Source: Deefgea rivuli DSM 18356 (GTDB taxonomy: Bacteria > Pseudomonadota > Gammaproteobacteria > Burkholderiales > Chitinibacteraceae). From it: a DNA stretch of 64,000 bases. This document shows positions 35,132-44,676 of this stretch, piece after piece; the stretch's first letter is position 1; each line of letters begins with the position of its first letter. The DNA lies in NCBI RefSeq assembly GCF_000620145.1, contig NZ_KK211082.1:181198-245197 (forward strand), written 5' to 3'. The notes beneath the pieces were generated by a model that ran no database searches, had not been told where the DNA came from, and worked only from the letters and a program-made list of their open reading frames with translations. A program made the position numbers and the translations under genes.

Positions 35132-36499
35132 TTACGCCTCAGACGTCTTAGAGGATGCCTTTACTGACGCGGGTTTACGCTGACGACTACGTTTGCGGCG
35201 TTTAGCAACGCCTTCACCACTGCTTGCGCCACCCGCCCCACTTTTCACCGCAGCTTCTATCATTGCCATGCGCTCAGTGCTTTCGCAAACTTGAAATTTC
35301 GTCCACCAATCGGCCAATTCAGGCTCAACCAAATCACATTCAGCCCGCAGCAATAGAAAATCGTAAGCGGCACGGAAACGCGGTTGCTCAAACAAGCGGA
35401 ATGGCCGCAAGCCCACGCGTTGCTCAAAGCGCGGTTGCATCGCCCAAATTTCTTTCATCGCTGCGCCGTAGCGATTCGGAATCGCCAAGCGTTTGCACAC
35501 TTTGCTTTCCACGTCATTCATCGCATCAATCAGCGCTGGAGTCTTCACTTCACCGGCGGCAATCCGTTTTTGCCAATTCAATTCAACTTCATGCCACAGC
35601 AAGGCGGCAAACAAAAATCCAGCCGAAACCGGTTTGTCTTCAGCCAAACGCTGATCGGTATTTTCGAGTGCTTTTTGCAAAAACTTCGCCGTATCCGGCT
35701 GCGATAAAAGTTTATCCAGCAGCGGAAACAGCGGTTTATGCAGACCCAGCTCACGCAAGGTTTGCACACAAGCCCACGCCTTGCCCGACAGCAAGAGCTT
35801 CATCATTTCATCAAACAAACGCGCTGTTGGGATGTTTTCAAGTAGCGCCGCGTGTTCGCGAATTGGGTTGCGCGTATCGGGCGCAATCGCCAAACCGAGC
35901 TTGGCCGACAAGCGCGCCGCACGCAGCATGCGTACTGGATCTTCGTGATAGCGTTTAACTGGATCGCCGATCATCACCAGCTGTTGCTTTTCGAGGTCTT
36001 CAATGCCGTGATGGAAATCGAGAATTTCCTCAGAGTTTGGATCGTAATACAGCGCATTCACGGTGAAATCGCGGCGATCGGCATCCTCAGCGATAGTACC
36101 GTAGACGTTATCGCGAATAATCCGCCCCGAAGCATCGGTCGGCGATTCTGCGCTGCCACGGAAAGTGGTCACTTCAATGATCTCTTCACCGCCACGCTCA
36201 TAAAACGGCACGTGCACGATACGGAATCGGCGGCCAATGATGCGCGAGCGGTTAAAAATATGCCGCACTTGTTCCGGCGTGGCGCTGGTAGCCACATCAA
36301 AATCTTTGGGCGCTTTGCCGAGCAATAAATCGCGGATCGCGCCGCCCACAATATACGCCTCGTAACCCGCAGCTTGCAGACGATCACAGACTTTCAATGC
36401 ACCTGAATGCAGTTGATCGCGGCGAATGCCATAATGCTTGGCGTGAATAACACGCTTGCCCGGGCGCCGTAGCACCTTGCCGATAAATTTACGAATCAT
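35132..36499 (-). CDS. pcnB: polynucleotide adenylyltransferase (poly(A) polymerase I)
   Basis: A 455-residue enzyme of the class II nucleotidyltransferase family. AYIVGGAIRDLLLGKAPKDFDVATSATPEQVRHIF (about 53-88) holds the catalytic DFD, with RRFTVNALYYD and the GRRFRIVHV segment also present; the basic tail RRKRSRQRKPAS is typical. It adds poly(A) tails that speed RNA decay. The ATG at 36499 lacks an obvious Shine-Dalgarno; an in-frame ATG at 36556 is possible but the alignable part begins near MIRKFIGKVLRR. Confidence 0.95.
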   Translation of the reverse strand: MIRKFIGKVLRRPGKRVIHAKHYGIRRDQLHSGALKVCDRLQAAGYEAYIVGGAIRDLLLGKAPKDFDVATSATPEQVRHIFNRSRIIGRRFRIVHVPFYERGGEEIIEVTTFRGSAESPTDASGRIIRDNVYGTIAEDADRRDFTVNALYYDPNSEEILDFHHGIEDLEKQQLVMIGDPVKRYHEDPVRMLRAARLSAKLGLAIAPDTRNPIREHAALLENIPTARLFDEMMKLLLSGKAWACVQTLRELGLHKPLFPLLDKLLSQPDTAKFLQKALENTDQRLAEDKPVSAGFLFAALLWHEVELNWQKRIAAGEVKTPALIDAMNDVESKVCKRLAIPNRYGAAMKEIWAMQPRFEQRVGLRPFRLFEQPRFRAAYDFLLLRAECDLVEPELADWWTKFQVCESTERMAMIEAAVKSGAGGASSGEGVAKRRKRSRQRKPASVKASSKTSEA

Positions 36500-36654
36500 G
36501 GGGTAATTAATATTGCCATTGATTTTGCCAAAGCGGCGAAGCCCAATATTATACAAGCCCTGCGTGGCCTACAGTGGATTGATTCGAGGTGCAAACACAA
36601 AAGCAAAATCGCACACCATTTGATTACATTCGCTAGCAAACACTAAATTAGGCA

Positions 36655-36702
36655 GTATTGCCACCTATCCATTAATAAATAATGCTTAGCTGTATATACC
36701 CA
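36655..36702 (+). repeat. Small GTAT-ATACC hairpin repeat (pcnB-phzF spacer)
   Basis: GTATTGCCACCTATCCATT, loop AATAAAT, AATGCTTAGCTGTAT, ATACCCA. Its right end directly abuts the AAGGA ribosome-binding site of the next gene, in a divergent promoter region. Confidence 0.65.
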
Positions 36703-36712
36703 AGGAAATAAA

Positions 36713-37558
36713 ATGAAAAAAGTTCACTACCAATTAGTCAATGTTTTTGCCACTGAAGCGCTTTTTTCTGGCAATCCTTTGGCAGTGTTTAGCGATGCCA
36801 GCGCCATCAGCCCCACAGAAATGGCGGCGCTTGGCCAGCAAATGAATTTATCCGAGATCACCTTTGTGACGAAGAGCGATGAAGCCGATGCCCATGTGCG
36901 GATTTTTACGCCCTCGTACGAGATGCCGTTTGCGGGTCATCCCACCTTGGGGACGGCGTTTGTGATTGCCAATGGACGGGCTCAATTGACGCTGAAAATG
37001 CAAGCGGGCTTGATTCCCGTGCGCTGTGCGGGTGAACAAATCACGCTCACGGCCAATCCGCCGAGCTACCGCGCAGGCCCAGAAGTGGCTGAACTCGCGG
37101 CGGCGCTAGGAATTTCTGCTAGCCAGATCATAGGCACACCACGCTTTGTCAATTGCGGCACTGAGCAACTCATCGTCCCGCTCGCTGACGCTGCTGCCGT
37201 TGCCAGTTGCAATATCGACATCACCCAATTTACGCGTGTCGCGCAGAATCAAGCAGGACTCAGCGGCGCGCTGGTGTGGGCGCGACAAACTCAGATGGAC
37301 GGCAGTGAAACGATAGTTGCGCGCTATTTTTGGGATCAGTACGGCCAAGCAGCAGAAGATTTCGGTACCGGCTCGGCCTGCGCCAATTTGGGCGGCTGGC
37401 TACTGGCGGAAAATACGCCAACGCCGTTTGCACTGACGATGGAACAAGGCCACGGCATCCAACGCATTGCGCGCTTGCAATTGCACGTTGATGCAGAGCA
37501 AGACATTCACGTCAGTGGCCGCGTGGTGCAAATTGGCAGTGGTGAATTTACGCTTTAA
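36713..37558 (+). CDS. PhzF-family isomerase/epimerase
   Basis: A 281-residue PhzF-like protein with the two-domain diaminopimelate-epimerase fold. The N-terminus YQLVNVFATEALFSGNPLAVF, the catalytic Glu in NLSEITFV (E48), MPFAGHPTLGTAFVIA and DFGTGSACANLGGWLL are conserved. Family members isomerise small metabolites; the substrate is not known, and no other phenazine genes are present, so phenazine synthesis is not implied. Stop codons overlap those of the convergent AraC-type gene. Confidence 0.92.
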   Translation: MKKVHYQLVNVFATEALFSGNPLAVFSDASAISPTEMAALGQQMNLSEITFVTKSDEADAHVRIFTPSYEMPFAGHPTLGTAFVIANGRAQLTLKMQAGLIPVRCAGEQITLTANPPSYRAGPEVAELAAALGISASQIIGTPRFVNCGTEQLIVPLADAAAVASCNIDITQFTRVAQNQAGLSGALVWARQTQMDGSETIVARYFWDQYGQAAEDFGTGSACANLGGWLLAENTPTPFALTMEQGHGIQRIARLQLHVDAEQDIHVSGRVVQIGSGEFTL

Positions 37559-39318
37559 TCGGGCATGGCCATTAGTGCCAGAAAATCCAGCGGTGCGGCG
37601 TTTTGTGTGTGCCAGCGCTCACACAAACGCCGCCAAATCCCCGCCCACTCGGCTTCGACTTGCAAGCGATCAACTGGTAAACGCCACTCGGCCACGCTAT
37701 CGCCAGCCAACATCGCGGCCAGCCAAGCCAGCGCGGCACTGAGATAATTAGATTCTGGTGACGACTGATTCGCCCATTGATTTAAGCAACGCACCACATC
37801 GGCATTCACGCCCCACACCATCAGCAGCAAAGCACTGCGCCTACAATGCACTGCAAACGCTAATTCGCTTGCAGGTGCAGCCAAGCGATGCAAAAAAACC
37901 GCCCACAACATCGTATTGCTTGGGGATGGGGACAAGGAATATTCAGCCAGTACCGCGCGGGCAAAATTGGCGCTGAGTACCGCCAGCCAATCGCTGCGCT
38001 GGCTGGCACGCTGCTGAATGCCGCGCGAAGACAATAATAAATTTTTATAGGTATGCAACGCCAGGCTTTGTTGATGAAGGGCTTGCTGAGCAATACCCTC
38101 GATACACGCTATGTCTGGCAAATTTAACTCCAGCAAGAGCAAGGCACTGAGTTTTGGATTGTCCAAGCAATACGGCATAAACTGCGCCAGTAGCAATGAT
38201 TCTTGCTGCGACTGTAGCAGCAGCGCATCCAGCGCCGCCGAATGCAGCTCGGCGCTGGGCCAGCGCTCGGCGGCAAAGCTGCTTTCCCGTAATGCATTCG
38301 GAAAACAAGCCACTAACTCACGCCGAAACTGGCTCGGTGACAGACCAAACCACTGCCCAAATGCCCGCTCAAACGCACTGCGCTCAGCAAAGCCAATTTG
38401 TAGCGCCACATCATCCAAACGAGCGCTCGTATTAAGTAAAGCTTGAATCGCAGTGCGGCGTTTGATTTGCAGCAAAATCTGGCTAAAGCTGGTGTTTTCC
38501 AAGCTCAATTGCCGCCGCAGCATCGCGCTACTCATCCCCAAGGCGGCGGCTGTTTGTGCCAAATCAGCATGGGCTAAATTCGCCGTTGGTGTTAAATACC
38601 GGCCCACTTTTTGCGTTAAAGTGTCTTGCACCAAATATACTTGCAAGCGCTGATTTAACATCGGCTGAATCGCTAGATATAAATTCGTACTGGAGCCGGG
38701 CAATTTGCTGGCTAAATAGTGATTGGGCCACGTGAGGCCAAAACACTCCGCCGCATAGCGCACCGACACAGCGCACAAGGTATCGAACTCGTTTGATGCG
38801 GTTTTAGGCGTCATCACCTGAATCGACACCGGCGGTGCAGCAACGCCCAGCACATAGCTCACGACGCGCATCAACCAAATCAAAATCGCTTCATAGCGCA
38901 AGAGCATGCCCATGCGATCAGTACTCACACGGGGAATCAGCCGCAATTGCCAATCGTGCGGCTTGCGAACAAATTGAATCTCGCCATCGGGAAACAACAT
39001 CGGCGCTAAACGCACAATTTCGTCGATTGCGACTTCGAGTGAATTGGCGGCGCGCAGGTAATACACCAAGCCATCACCCGCCGCCATATCTAGCTCGCTG
39101 GCGATCCAGCTCATTGCATGGCTATCGCCTAAGCCATATAAAAACTCGCTCAATTGCAAAGCCGATTCAGCAGCAAGTTCGCTGACCTCATCGGCCGCCA
39201 CGCGGCGCAGCCCAAATAGCTGCTCAAATTGCGCAATCCGTTCAGGATGATGCTGGTAGCGCAGGTATAAACCCTGCAAATGGCGCAGCTGTGCAGCGGC
39301 CTGATTTCGTACTGACAC
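37555..39318 (-). CDS. AraC-type regulator with long C-terminal extension
   Basis: A 587-residue protein. Residues 1-230 resemble the arabinose-binding-like N-terminal domain of OruR/ArgR-type AraC regulators (LRAANSLEVAIDEIVRLAPML). An AraC helix-turn-helix pair follows at about 235-335 (LAQTAAALGMSSAMLRRQL.. and ..VALQIGFAERSAFERAFGQWFGLSPSQFRREL). Normally the protein ends there. Here another 250 mainly helical, Leu/Ala-rich residues continue with no motif I can name. The gene converges on phzF with overlapping stops, and its target may be in that region. Confidence 0.85.
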   Translation of the reverse strand: MSVRNQAAAQLRHLQGLYLRYQHHPERIAQFEQLFGLRRVAADEVSELAAESALQLSEFLYGLGDSHAMSWIASELDMAAGDGLVYYLRAANSLEVAIDEIVRLAPMLFPDGEIQFVRKPHDWQLRLIPRVSTDRMGMLLRYEAILIWLMRVVSYVLGVAAPPVSIQVMTPKTASNEFDTLCAVSVRYAAECFGLTWPNHYLASKLPGSSTNLYLAIQPMLNQRLQVYLVQDTLTQKVGRYLTPTANLAHADLAQTAAALGMSSAMLRRQLSLENTSFSQILLQIKRRTAIQALLNTSARLDDVALQIGFAERSAFERAFGQWFGLSPSQFRRELVACFPNALRESSFAAERWPSAELHSAALDALLLQSQQESLLLAQFMPYCLDNPKLSALLLLELNLPDIACIEGIAQQALHQQSLALHTYKNLLLSSRGIQQRASQRSDWLAVLSANFARAVLAEYSLSPSPSNTMLWAVFLHRLAAPASELAFAVHCRRSALLLMVWGVNADVVRCLNQWANQSSPESNYLSAALAWLAAMLAGDSVAEWRLPVDRLQVEAEWAGIWRRLCERWHTQNAAPLDFLALMAMPD

Positions 39319-39456
39319 GCGCCCTCCTCCATGTTCTAAACGTAAATGTCATATTTTTGCGCCGCCGGATCATATCAGTCTTTTCTGATATTCAATATAA
39401 TCCCAAGAAATGGGGAATCCCGTATTCATAAAAACAATATTAACGAGAGCGCATCA

Positions 39457-42261
39457 ATGAAACGCACAGTCATTCTCAGCCTTTTGCTCGGCCTCACTGC
39501 CTGTGGTGGCGGTGGTGGATCCAGCCCCACAACTCCACCCGCTGGCACACCGAATAATCCAAGCACGCCGAATAATCCGCCGCCAACGAATACGACAGTC
39601 GATCAAATCACCAATCCCGAACTCAAGCCCGAAGTGCCAACGACAGACCCAATTGTGCAAGCTTTAAAAACGGGCAGCGTGCAGGGATTGAATGCTGGGC
39701 ATTTACCTACGTTGCAACGCCTCGCCGGTGAATTGGCGACTCGCTATCAGCAACAACAAAACAGCGCTTTGGCGGATATTTACGGCGATGCGAATCTGAA
39801 TCTCACGCTGAATCACACCAGTAATAGCAACGAAATCCAGCGCTTAAGCTCCACATCGGCCAGCCCTTTCATCGTCGCTGATGATGGCAGCGGTATGGCG
39901 GCGATTTCACAATACGGCCAAGGCCGTGCGCTGGCCTATGGCGCGGATGTGCTCAATTGGATGGCGAATCAATCCAAAGAAACCCAGCATTTACCGCTAT
40001 TCACGCGCGCTTTTAATTGGGTGGTCACGGGCAAAGCCACTGGCCCGCTGCCGAGCACACTCAAATTTGCTAGCGCAGGCTACGATGCCGCCACAGTGAG
40101 TAAATTCATCACCCGCCTCGGCAAAACACCGCAAGCAATCACATGCGATCTGACTGCCGCTAGCAACACCTGCTGGCAAGACGCTGATGTATTGGTTTTT
40201 GGTAATAATGTCAAAGACGCACCGAATCTCAGTGCGCTGGTACGCCAATACCAAGCCAGCGGCAAAGCCATTATTTATATGCACCCCAATTGGACTGAAT
40301 CGGCCACCGGCCGCAAAGTACTCAACGGCATCGGCATGGATTTGGGCGGCTATCCGGGCAATTACTTTGCCAGCGCCGCAGGTGTTTCAGTCGGCGCGAG
40401 CCGCACTATCGCCGAATCCCTACAACGTGGCGATCAAATGGGCGCGCTAGTCAAAGCGCTGAGCCAAATGAATACACCAAACTTGAGCCTAGATCTCAGC
40501 GTCGACACCAGCTCCAGCAATGCCATTACGCAGTTTCAAAATGAGCTGGCCTCGTTGCAAAGCAATGGCACAGATATTTTTGCTGATCCAACAACGGATT
40601 TACATCGCATATTGATTCTCTGGGCCGATCTGTATCGCCCATCAATTCAATACGGGAAAATCAATCGCAGCACCAATCCTGCCGAATTTTTACGCACTTA
40701 TGCATCCGATTCTTGGGTCGCCTACAATCGTGCCAGCACAACCGTTGCCAGCGCAGGGCAAGGCGATTTTATGCCGGTGGCGGCGCAAAGTATTCCGGTC
40801 AGTAGCAGTGCTGAGACCATCGAAGTGACCATCGCCCAAGCCGCAGGTATCACAGCCATTGGCCGCGCGGCGATTCCGGGCAAACCGCTGTATATCGAAA
40901 TCGTCGACAATGGCGGAGCCAGCAAACTCAGCGTGCAAACCAATCATCTGCGCGCCTACGGCAATCCACTCACCGACAATGTCAGCGAAGGCTATAAACG
41001 CCCGCGTCGCCCGCAATCGTTTGCAATTCCACTCAAAGCCAGCGGCGAAATCGTCTTTGTTACGCCATTTGGTGGCCCGCTGTATCTGAATTACAGCGGT
41101 GCAACAGCGGGAAAAAGCGTGACGCTCAAAATCCGTGGCGGTGCAAAATACTCGCATTTTGATTTTACTAAAACGCAAAGCGACGCCGAGATTAGCGACG
41201 CTGTCGCCGCAATGAAACGCAAAGATTTTGGCTGGCAAACCGCCAAATTGGTGGGCGGCGAAATTCAGCAAACGATTTTTTACGCCAATCAAGCGATGGG
41301 TAATCTCGACCCTAAAGTGTATATCGTTGACCAAATCAAAGGCATGTTGTTCGACTCCAACCACATCGCCAATGGCTACAACAATATGCCAATGAGCAGC
41401 AATGTCGCCACGCTCTGTACGCAGTTTGGCTGGGATTGCGCTGGGCCCATTCACCGCGCGCCCAATGTGCAGCATTTTGTCGGCTGGATCGCCCAGTGCG
41501 GCTTTTTGTGCTCGGGCAATCCATCGGATGGTTTTGCCGGTATTGGTGGCACAGGTTGGGGCCACGCGCATGAACTCGGCCACAACACCGTGCAGCGCGT
41601 GATGCATATCGAGTTTAACGGCAAGGGTTGCGTCGTCGAATGCGATAACAATATCCTCGCCAGCGCGCACATGATGCGCCAATACAAACTACTCGGCATC
41701 GACACCGGCCATACCACCGACCATCCTAGTTTATATCAAAGGATGATCGCCAATCGCGCGACTAATTTGACGGGCAACGCCAAAGTACTCGATATGCAAA
41801 CGCGGCTATGGGATATGGATAAAGGCCAAGATCCAATGCGTGCGGTGCATTTCCAACTGGCATTTTTGTTTAGCAAATACCGCGAAAACGAAGCGAAACC
41901 GAGCATGGAAGCGACGATGAATTACTTTACGCTGCTCACCAAAGGCGACCGTTTAGTCAGCAAGGCATGGGATTCGGCGAATAAAAATAAGTACGCGATG
42001 TCACGTTTTACTGATAACACCACCATCAGCAATCCAGACCTGCTGTATGTGCTTAGCTCGAAAATCATCGGCAAAGATTTACGGACGATTTTTGCGATGT
42101 ATGGCATCACCGTCAGCCAAACTGCACTCGATTCGGTCGCCGATTTGGGATTGACGGTATTACCCGAAGAGTTTTACGCGCTGGCAACGGCCAAATTTAA
42201 CCAAGTCTCTAGCGGGCAATGGCTTAATTTGGCCGGCACAGCACCAAGCTATCCTTACTGA
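39457..42261 (+). CDS. secreted M60-like zinc metalloprotease lipoprotein (ImpA/SslE type)
   Basis: A 934-residue lipoprotein: MKRTVILSLLLGLTAC lipobox (Cys16), a low-complexity Gly/Ser/Pro/Thr/Asn linker (17-60), a domain with GLNAGHLPTLQRL, and a gluzincin domain with HELGH at 705-709 followed by NTVQRVMHIEFNG. The layout fits the ImpA/M60 enhancin-like group, which cut mucins and other O-glycosylated proteins at the cell surface. Two cysteine-rich segments near residues 660-690 suggest disulfides. Start at 39457 is chosen for the signal peptide; a frame from 39346 is rejected. Substrate and the secretion route are inferred from family. Confidence 0.88.
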   Translation: MKRTVILSLLLGLTACGGGGGSSPTTPPAGTPNNPSTPNNPPPTNTTVDQITNPELKPEVPTTDPIVQALKTGSVQGLNAGHLPTLQRLAGELATRYQQQQNSALADIYGDANLNLTLNHTSNSNEIQRLSSTSASPFIVADDGSGMAAISQYGQGRALAYGADVLNWMANQSKETQHLPLFTRAFNWVVTGKATGPLPSTLKFASAGYDAATVSKFITRLGKTPQAITCDLTAASNTCWQDADVLVFGNNVKDAPNLSALVRQYQASGKAIIYMHPNWTESATGRKVLNGIGMDLGGYPGNYFASAAGVSVGASRTIAESLQRGDQMGALVKALSQMNTPNLSLDLSVDTSSSNAITQFQNELASLQSNGTDIFADPTTDLHRILILWADLYRPSIQYGKINRSTNPAEFLRTYASDSWVAYNRASTTVASAGQGDFMPVAAQSIPVSSSAETIEVTIAQAAGITAIGRAAIPGKPLYIEIVDNGGASKLSVQTNHLRAYGNPLTDNVSEGYKRPRRPQSFAIPLKASGEIVFVTPFGGPLYLNYSGATAGKSVTLKIRGGAKYSHFDFTKTQSDAEISDAVAAMKRKDFGWQTAKLVGGEIQQTIFYANQAMGNLDPKVYIVDQIKGMLFDSNHIANGYNNMPMSSNVATLCTQFGWDCAGPIHRAPNVQHFVGWIAQCGFLCSGNPSDGFAGIGGTGWGHAHELGHNTVQRVMHIEFNGKGCVVECDNNILASAHMMRQYKLLGIDTGHTTDHPSLYQRMIANRATNLTGNAKVLDMQTRLWDMDKGQDPMRAVHFQLAFLFSKYRENEAKPSMEATMNYFTLLTKGDRLVSKAWDSANKNKYAMSRFTDNTTISNPDLLYVLSSKIIGKDLRTIFAMYGITVSQTALDSVADLGLTVLPEEFYALATAKFNQVSSGQWLNLAGTAPSYPY

Positions 42262-42665
42262 TTGAGCGGCGCGGTGAGCGCAATATGAATTAACTGATGA
42301 ATTGACTGGCGCGCTCAGGCGCCAGATCAAACCCACACGATGGCGCGCAAAATATGCGCGCCATCGTCGTATCAATACGATCAATACCGAAATCTCCCAC
42401 TCATCGTCATACCGACGCAGGCTGCTATTGACGAGCCGCGCTAAAATCACCATTGCAGCGGGATTCCAGCCTTGCCTTTAGGTATGCGGAGCACCGTCGA
42501 AATGACGAACTAATAAATGTTTTGCGTGTTTTTTAAATCAACGACTGTCAAGGCGGAAGATTTACTCCCGCATTGCGGAACAAAGCCGCCAGATGCGCGT
42601 CTATGCCCATGAATTAGCCGTATAATTGCCCCACTTTTTGCTCACATCTCGTAAAAGCCGCCACT
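42262..42665. other. Intergenic hairpins between the M60 protease and D,D-carboxypeptidase
   Basis: No gene is seen. CTGGCGC..GCGCCAG at 42306-42325 and a perfect 13-bp stem ACGATGGCGCGCA/TGCGCGCCATCGT at 42337-42367 stand 45-105 bp after the protease stop and could act as terminators without a T-tract. GATTCCAGCC..TCGAAATGACG at about 42461-42504 looks like a decayed ATTCCGG-type dispersed repeat. Confidence 0.5.
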
Positions 42666-43811
42666 ATGCCACGCATTGCCATTACCGCTAGTCTGATTGC
42701 CACCCTTTTTAGCAGCAGTATCGCCCACGCTTTTGTCGCGCCCGTACCAGAAATTGCCGCTAAATCGTACTATTTATACGATAAGCAAAGCGGCCAAGTG
42801 CTTGCCGCGCGCGATCCAGATATGAAAGTTGAGCCCGCATCACTGACCAAATTGATGACCGCCTACTTGACGTTTAAAGCCATTAAAGAAGGCAAACTCA
42901 AGCTTGATCAGACATTACTAGTCTCAGAAAAAGGCTGGCGCCAAGAAGGCTCGCGAATGTATCTGGATCCGAAAGTGCCGGCCTCTGTCGATGACCTGAT
43001 CAAAGGCGTCATCGTACAAAGCGGCAACGATGCTTGCGTCACACTCGCCGAAGCCATCGCCGGCTCTGAGGAAGTTTTCGCGCAATTAATGAATAAAGAA
43101 GGCAAGCGCCTAGGTCTGAAGGACTCGCACTTCACCAACAGTACCGGCCTGCCTGATCCAGCAATGCACGTCACGACCAGCGATTTATCCCGCCTTGCTA
43201 GCGCGATCATTAGCGACTTTCCTGAGTTCTATCACATCTATTCAATCAAAGAATTCAAGTACAACAATATCAGCCAACCGAACCGCAATCTCTTACTCTA
43301 TCGCGACCCGTTTGTTGATGGCATGAAAACCGGCCACACCCAATCCGCCGGTTACAACCTCGTTGCCTCCAGCAAACGCGACGACCGCCGCTTGATTTCA
43401 GTCGTCGTTGGCACGACCAGCCCAGAAGTTCGCGCGACTGAATCATCAAAACTACTTAACTGGGGCGCGCAATTTTATGAAACACCGCGCCTTTACGCAG
43501 CCAAACAAGCAGTGCAAACCGTACCCGTTTGGAAAGGCAAAGCCGATGACGTTGGCGTCGGCTTTTTGAGCGATCAATACATCACCGTACCGAAAGGCGA
43601 CGCGGCGAAAATCAAAATTGAACTCACCAGCCAGCAACCCTTGATTGCACCGATCAAAGTCGGCCAAACGGTCGGCACGATGAAAATCACGCTTGAAGGT
43701 AAAGTGCTTTCAGAGCGCCCCGTCGTCGCCGTCGCCGCCATCGAAGAAGCCAACATCTTCGGCCGCGCATGGGACACGATGCGTTTATGGTGGAAAGGGA
43801 TTTTTGGTTAA
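42666..43811 (+). CDS. D-alanyl-D-alanine carboxypeptidase (PBP5/6 type)
   Basis: A 381-residue S11 peptidase with a signal peptide ending near IAHAFVAP. Active-site motifs are SLTK (59-62), SGN (119-121) and KTG (221-223). A C-terminal PBP5-type domain (about 275-360) and an amphipathic tail FGRAWDTMRLWWKGIFG anchor it to the outer face of the inner membrane. It trims pentapeptide side chains of peptidoglycan. A strong terminator follows. Confidence 0.96.
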   Translation: MPRIAITASLIATLFSSSIAHAFVAPVPEIAAKSYYLYDKQSGQVLAARDPDMKVEPASLTKLMTAYLTFKAIKEGKLKLDQTLLVSEKGWRQEGSRMYLDPKVPASVDDLIKGVIVQSGNDACVTLAEAIAGSEEVFAQLMNKEGKRLGLKDSHFTNSTGLPDPAMHVTTSDLSRLASAIISDFPEFYHIYSIKEFKYNNISQPNRNLLLYRDPFVDGMKTGHTQSAGYNLVASSKRDDRRLISVVVGTTSPEVRATESSKLLNWGAQFYETPRLYAAKQAVQTVPVWKGKADDVGVGFLSDQYITVPKGDAAKIKIELTSQQPLIAPIKVGQTVGTMKITLEGKVLSERPVVAVAAIEEANIFGRAWDTMRLWWKGIFG

Positions 43812-43830
43812 TCCCGATCTGATACACGAC

Positions 43831-43866
43831 AAAAAGCCCAGCAAGATTTGCTGGGCTTTTTTAATT
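43831..43866 (+). terminator. Terminator after the D,D-carboxypeptidase
   Basis: AAAAAGCCCAGCA-AGATT-TGCTGGGCTTTTTTAATTT: a 10-bp stem and a T-tract 20 bp after the stop. Confidence 0.93.
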
Positions 43867-43871
43867 TAAAA

Positions 43872-43922
43872 GGGTATTGCCATACAGGTATTTAATAGCA
43901 AGGTCTAGAAACATATACCCAT
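43872..43922 (+). repeat. Small GTAT-ATACC hairpin repeat (left of large element)
   Basis: GGGTATTGCCATACAGG..AAGGTCTAGAAACAT then ATACCCAT. Inner stem is weak. It stands 15 bp left of the large structured element at 43938. Confidence 0.65.
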
Positions 43923-43937
43923 AGATATCTACTGATA

Positions 43938-44251
43938 TTCAGATTTAGTGTTGATGCTGTGCCGCAATGGTTGAGCTGCGCGAAATCCCTTGTATCAAGC
44001 CGAGCGAGGAACAAGCGGCAAGGGGCTTTCGGCGGGCTCTGTTTTGTTAAAGCCCGCCGCCTTGCCGATTGTCCGCAGCGAGGGAATCCGACGAAGTCGG
44101 ACGCAGATACTAGGGCGGCCTTCTTTTGCTTACTTTTCTTGGCCGTTCAAGAAAAGTAAGTGCCGCGCGGCATTAGCGCGACCATGACGATTAGAAAATT
44201 GACGTGTCAAGTCAAACGATGCACTTTTTTTTATCAATACCCAATCTAAAC
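43938..44251 (+). repeat. Large structured repeat, copy 1
   Basis: Imperfect terminal inverted repeats (CAGATTTAGTGTTGAT and ATCAATACCCAATCT). The internal order is CCCTTGTATCAAGCCGAGCGAGG, a long hairpin with GGCGGGCT/AGCCCGCC, TCCGACGAAGTCGGA, then the hairpin CTTACTTTTCTTG/CAAGAAAAGTAAG and GCCGCGCGGC. It is almost identical inside to copy 3. Short ORFs inside on either strand have no ribosome-binding sites and are not genes. Confidence 0.8.
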
Positions 44252-44352
44252 ACAGCCCAACACCAGCGCTAAGCTTCAAAGCACTCGAAAACTCGGCACT
44301 CCTCAATACAGACGGTTTAAAATAGTCGGCAACACTATTGCAAGGCCACACG

Positions 44353-44562
44353 ATGTATAACTCAGATCCACAACACGGCATTACGCTGGAAAAAATGCTC
44401 ACCGATTTAGTCGATCACTTCGGCTGGGAAGAACTGGCACTGCGGATTCCGATTAAGTGTTTTTCCAATGAACCGTCGATCAAATCCAGCCTCACCTTCC
44501 TACGCCGCACACCATGGGCGCGCGCGCAGGTTGAGGAGCTGGACGCTAGGATGCGGCGGTAA
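44353..44562 (+). CDS. VF530/DUF2132-type small DNA-binding-like protein
   Basis: A 69-residue protein beginning MYNSDPQHGITLEKMLTDLVDHFGWEELALRIPIKCFSNEPSIKSSLTFLRRTPWARAQVEELDARM. This matches the VF530 (DUF2132) family, whose founding structure from Vibrio fischeri is a small helical fold suggested to bind DNA; the role is not established. AAGG lies seven bases before the ATG. It is probably a single gene, next to a repeat block. Confidence 0.85.
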   Translation: MYNSDPQHGITLEKMLTDLVDHFGWEELALRIPIKCFSNEPSIKSSLTFLRRTPWARAQVEELDARMRR

Positions 44563-44577
44563 ACCATTCAAAGCCAA

Positions 44578-44655
44578 GTAGGGTGTCAATAAGCATTAGC
44601 GTATTGCAACTTTTGCAGCAAATTGGTGGAATGCCTTTCAGTTATTCCACCCTAC
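44578..44655. repeat. GTAGGGTG palindromic repeat
   Basis: GTAGGGTG at the left is inverted as CACCCTAC at the right; inside, GGTGGAAT..ATTCCACC is a second nested stem. This type of intergenic palindrome is frequent in proteobacteria. It ends just before the ribosome-binding site of the next gene. Confidence 0.65.
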
Positions 44656-44676
44656 CCGCTAAAGGCAGAGGGTCTA

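Noticed and set aside
35224-35958. 244-codon plus-strand ORF
   Set aside because: Antisense shadow of pcnB with no family features.
40690-41682. 330-codon minus-strand ORF
   Set aside because: Antisense to the M60 protease including its HELGH region. Composition is that of a codon shadow.
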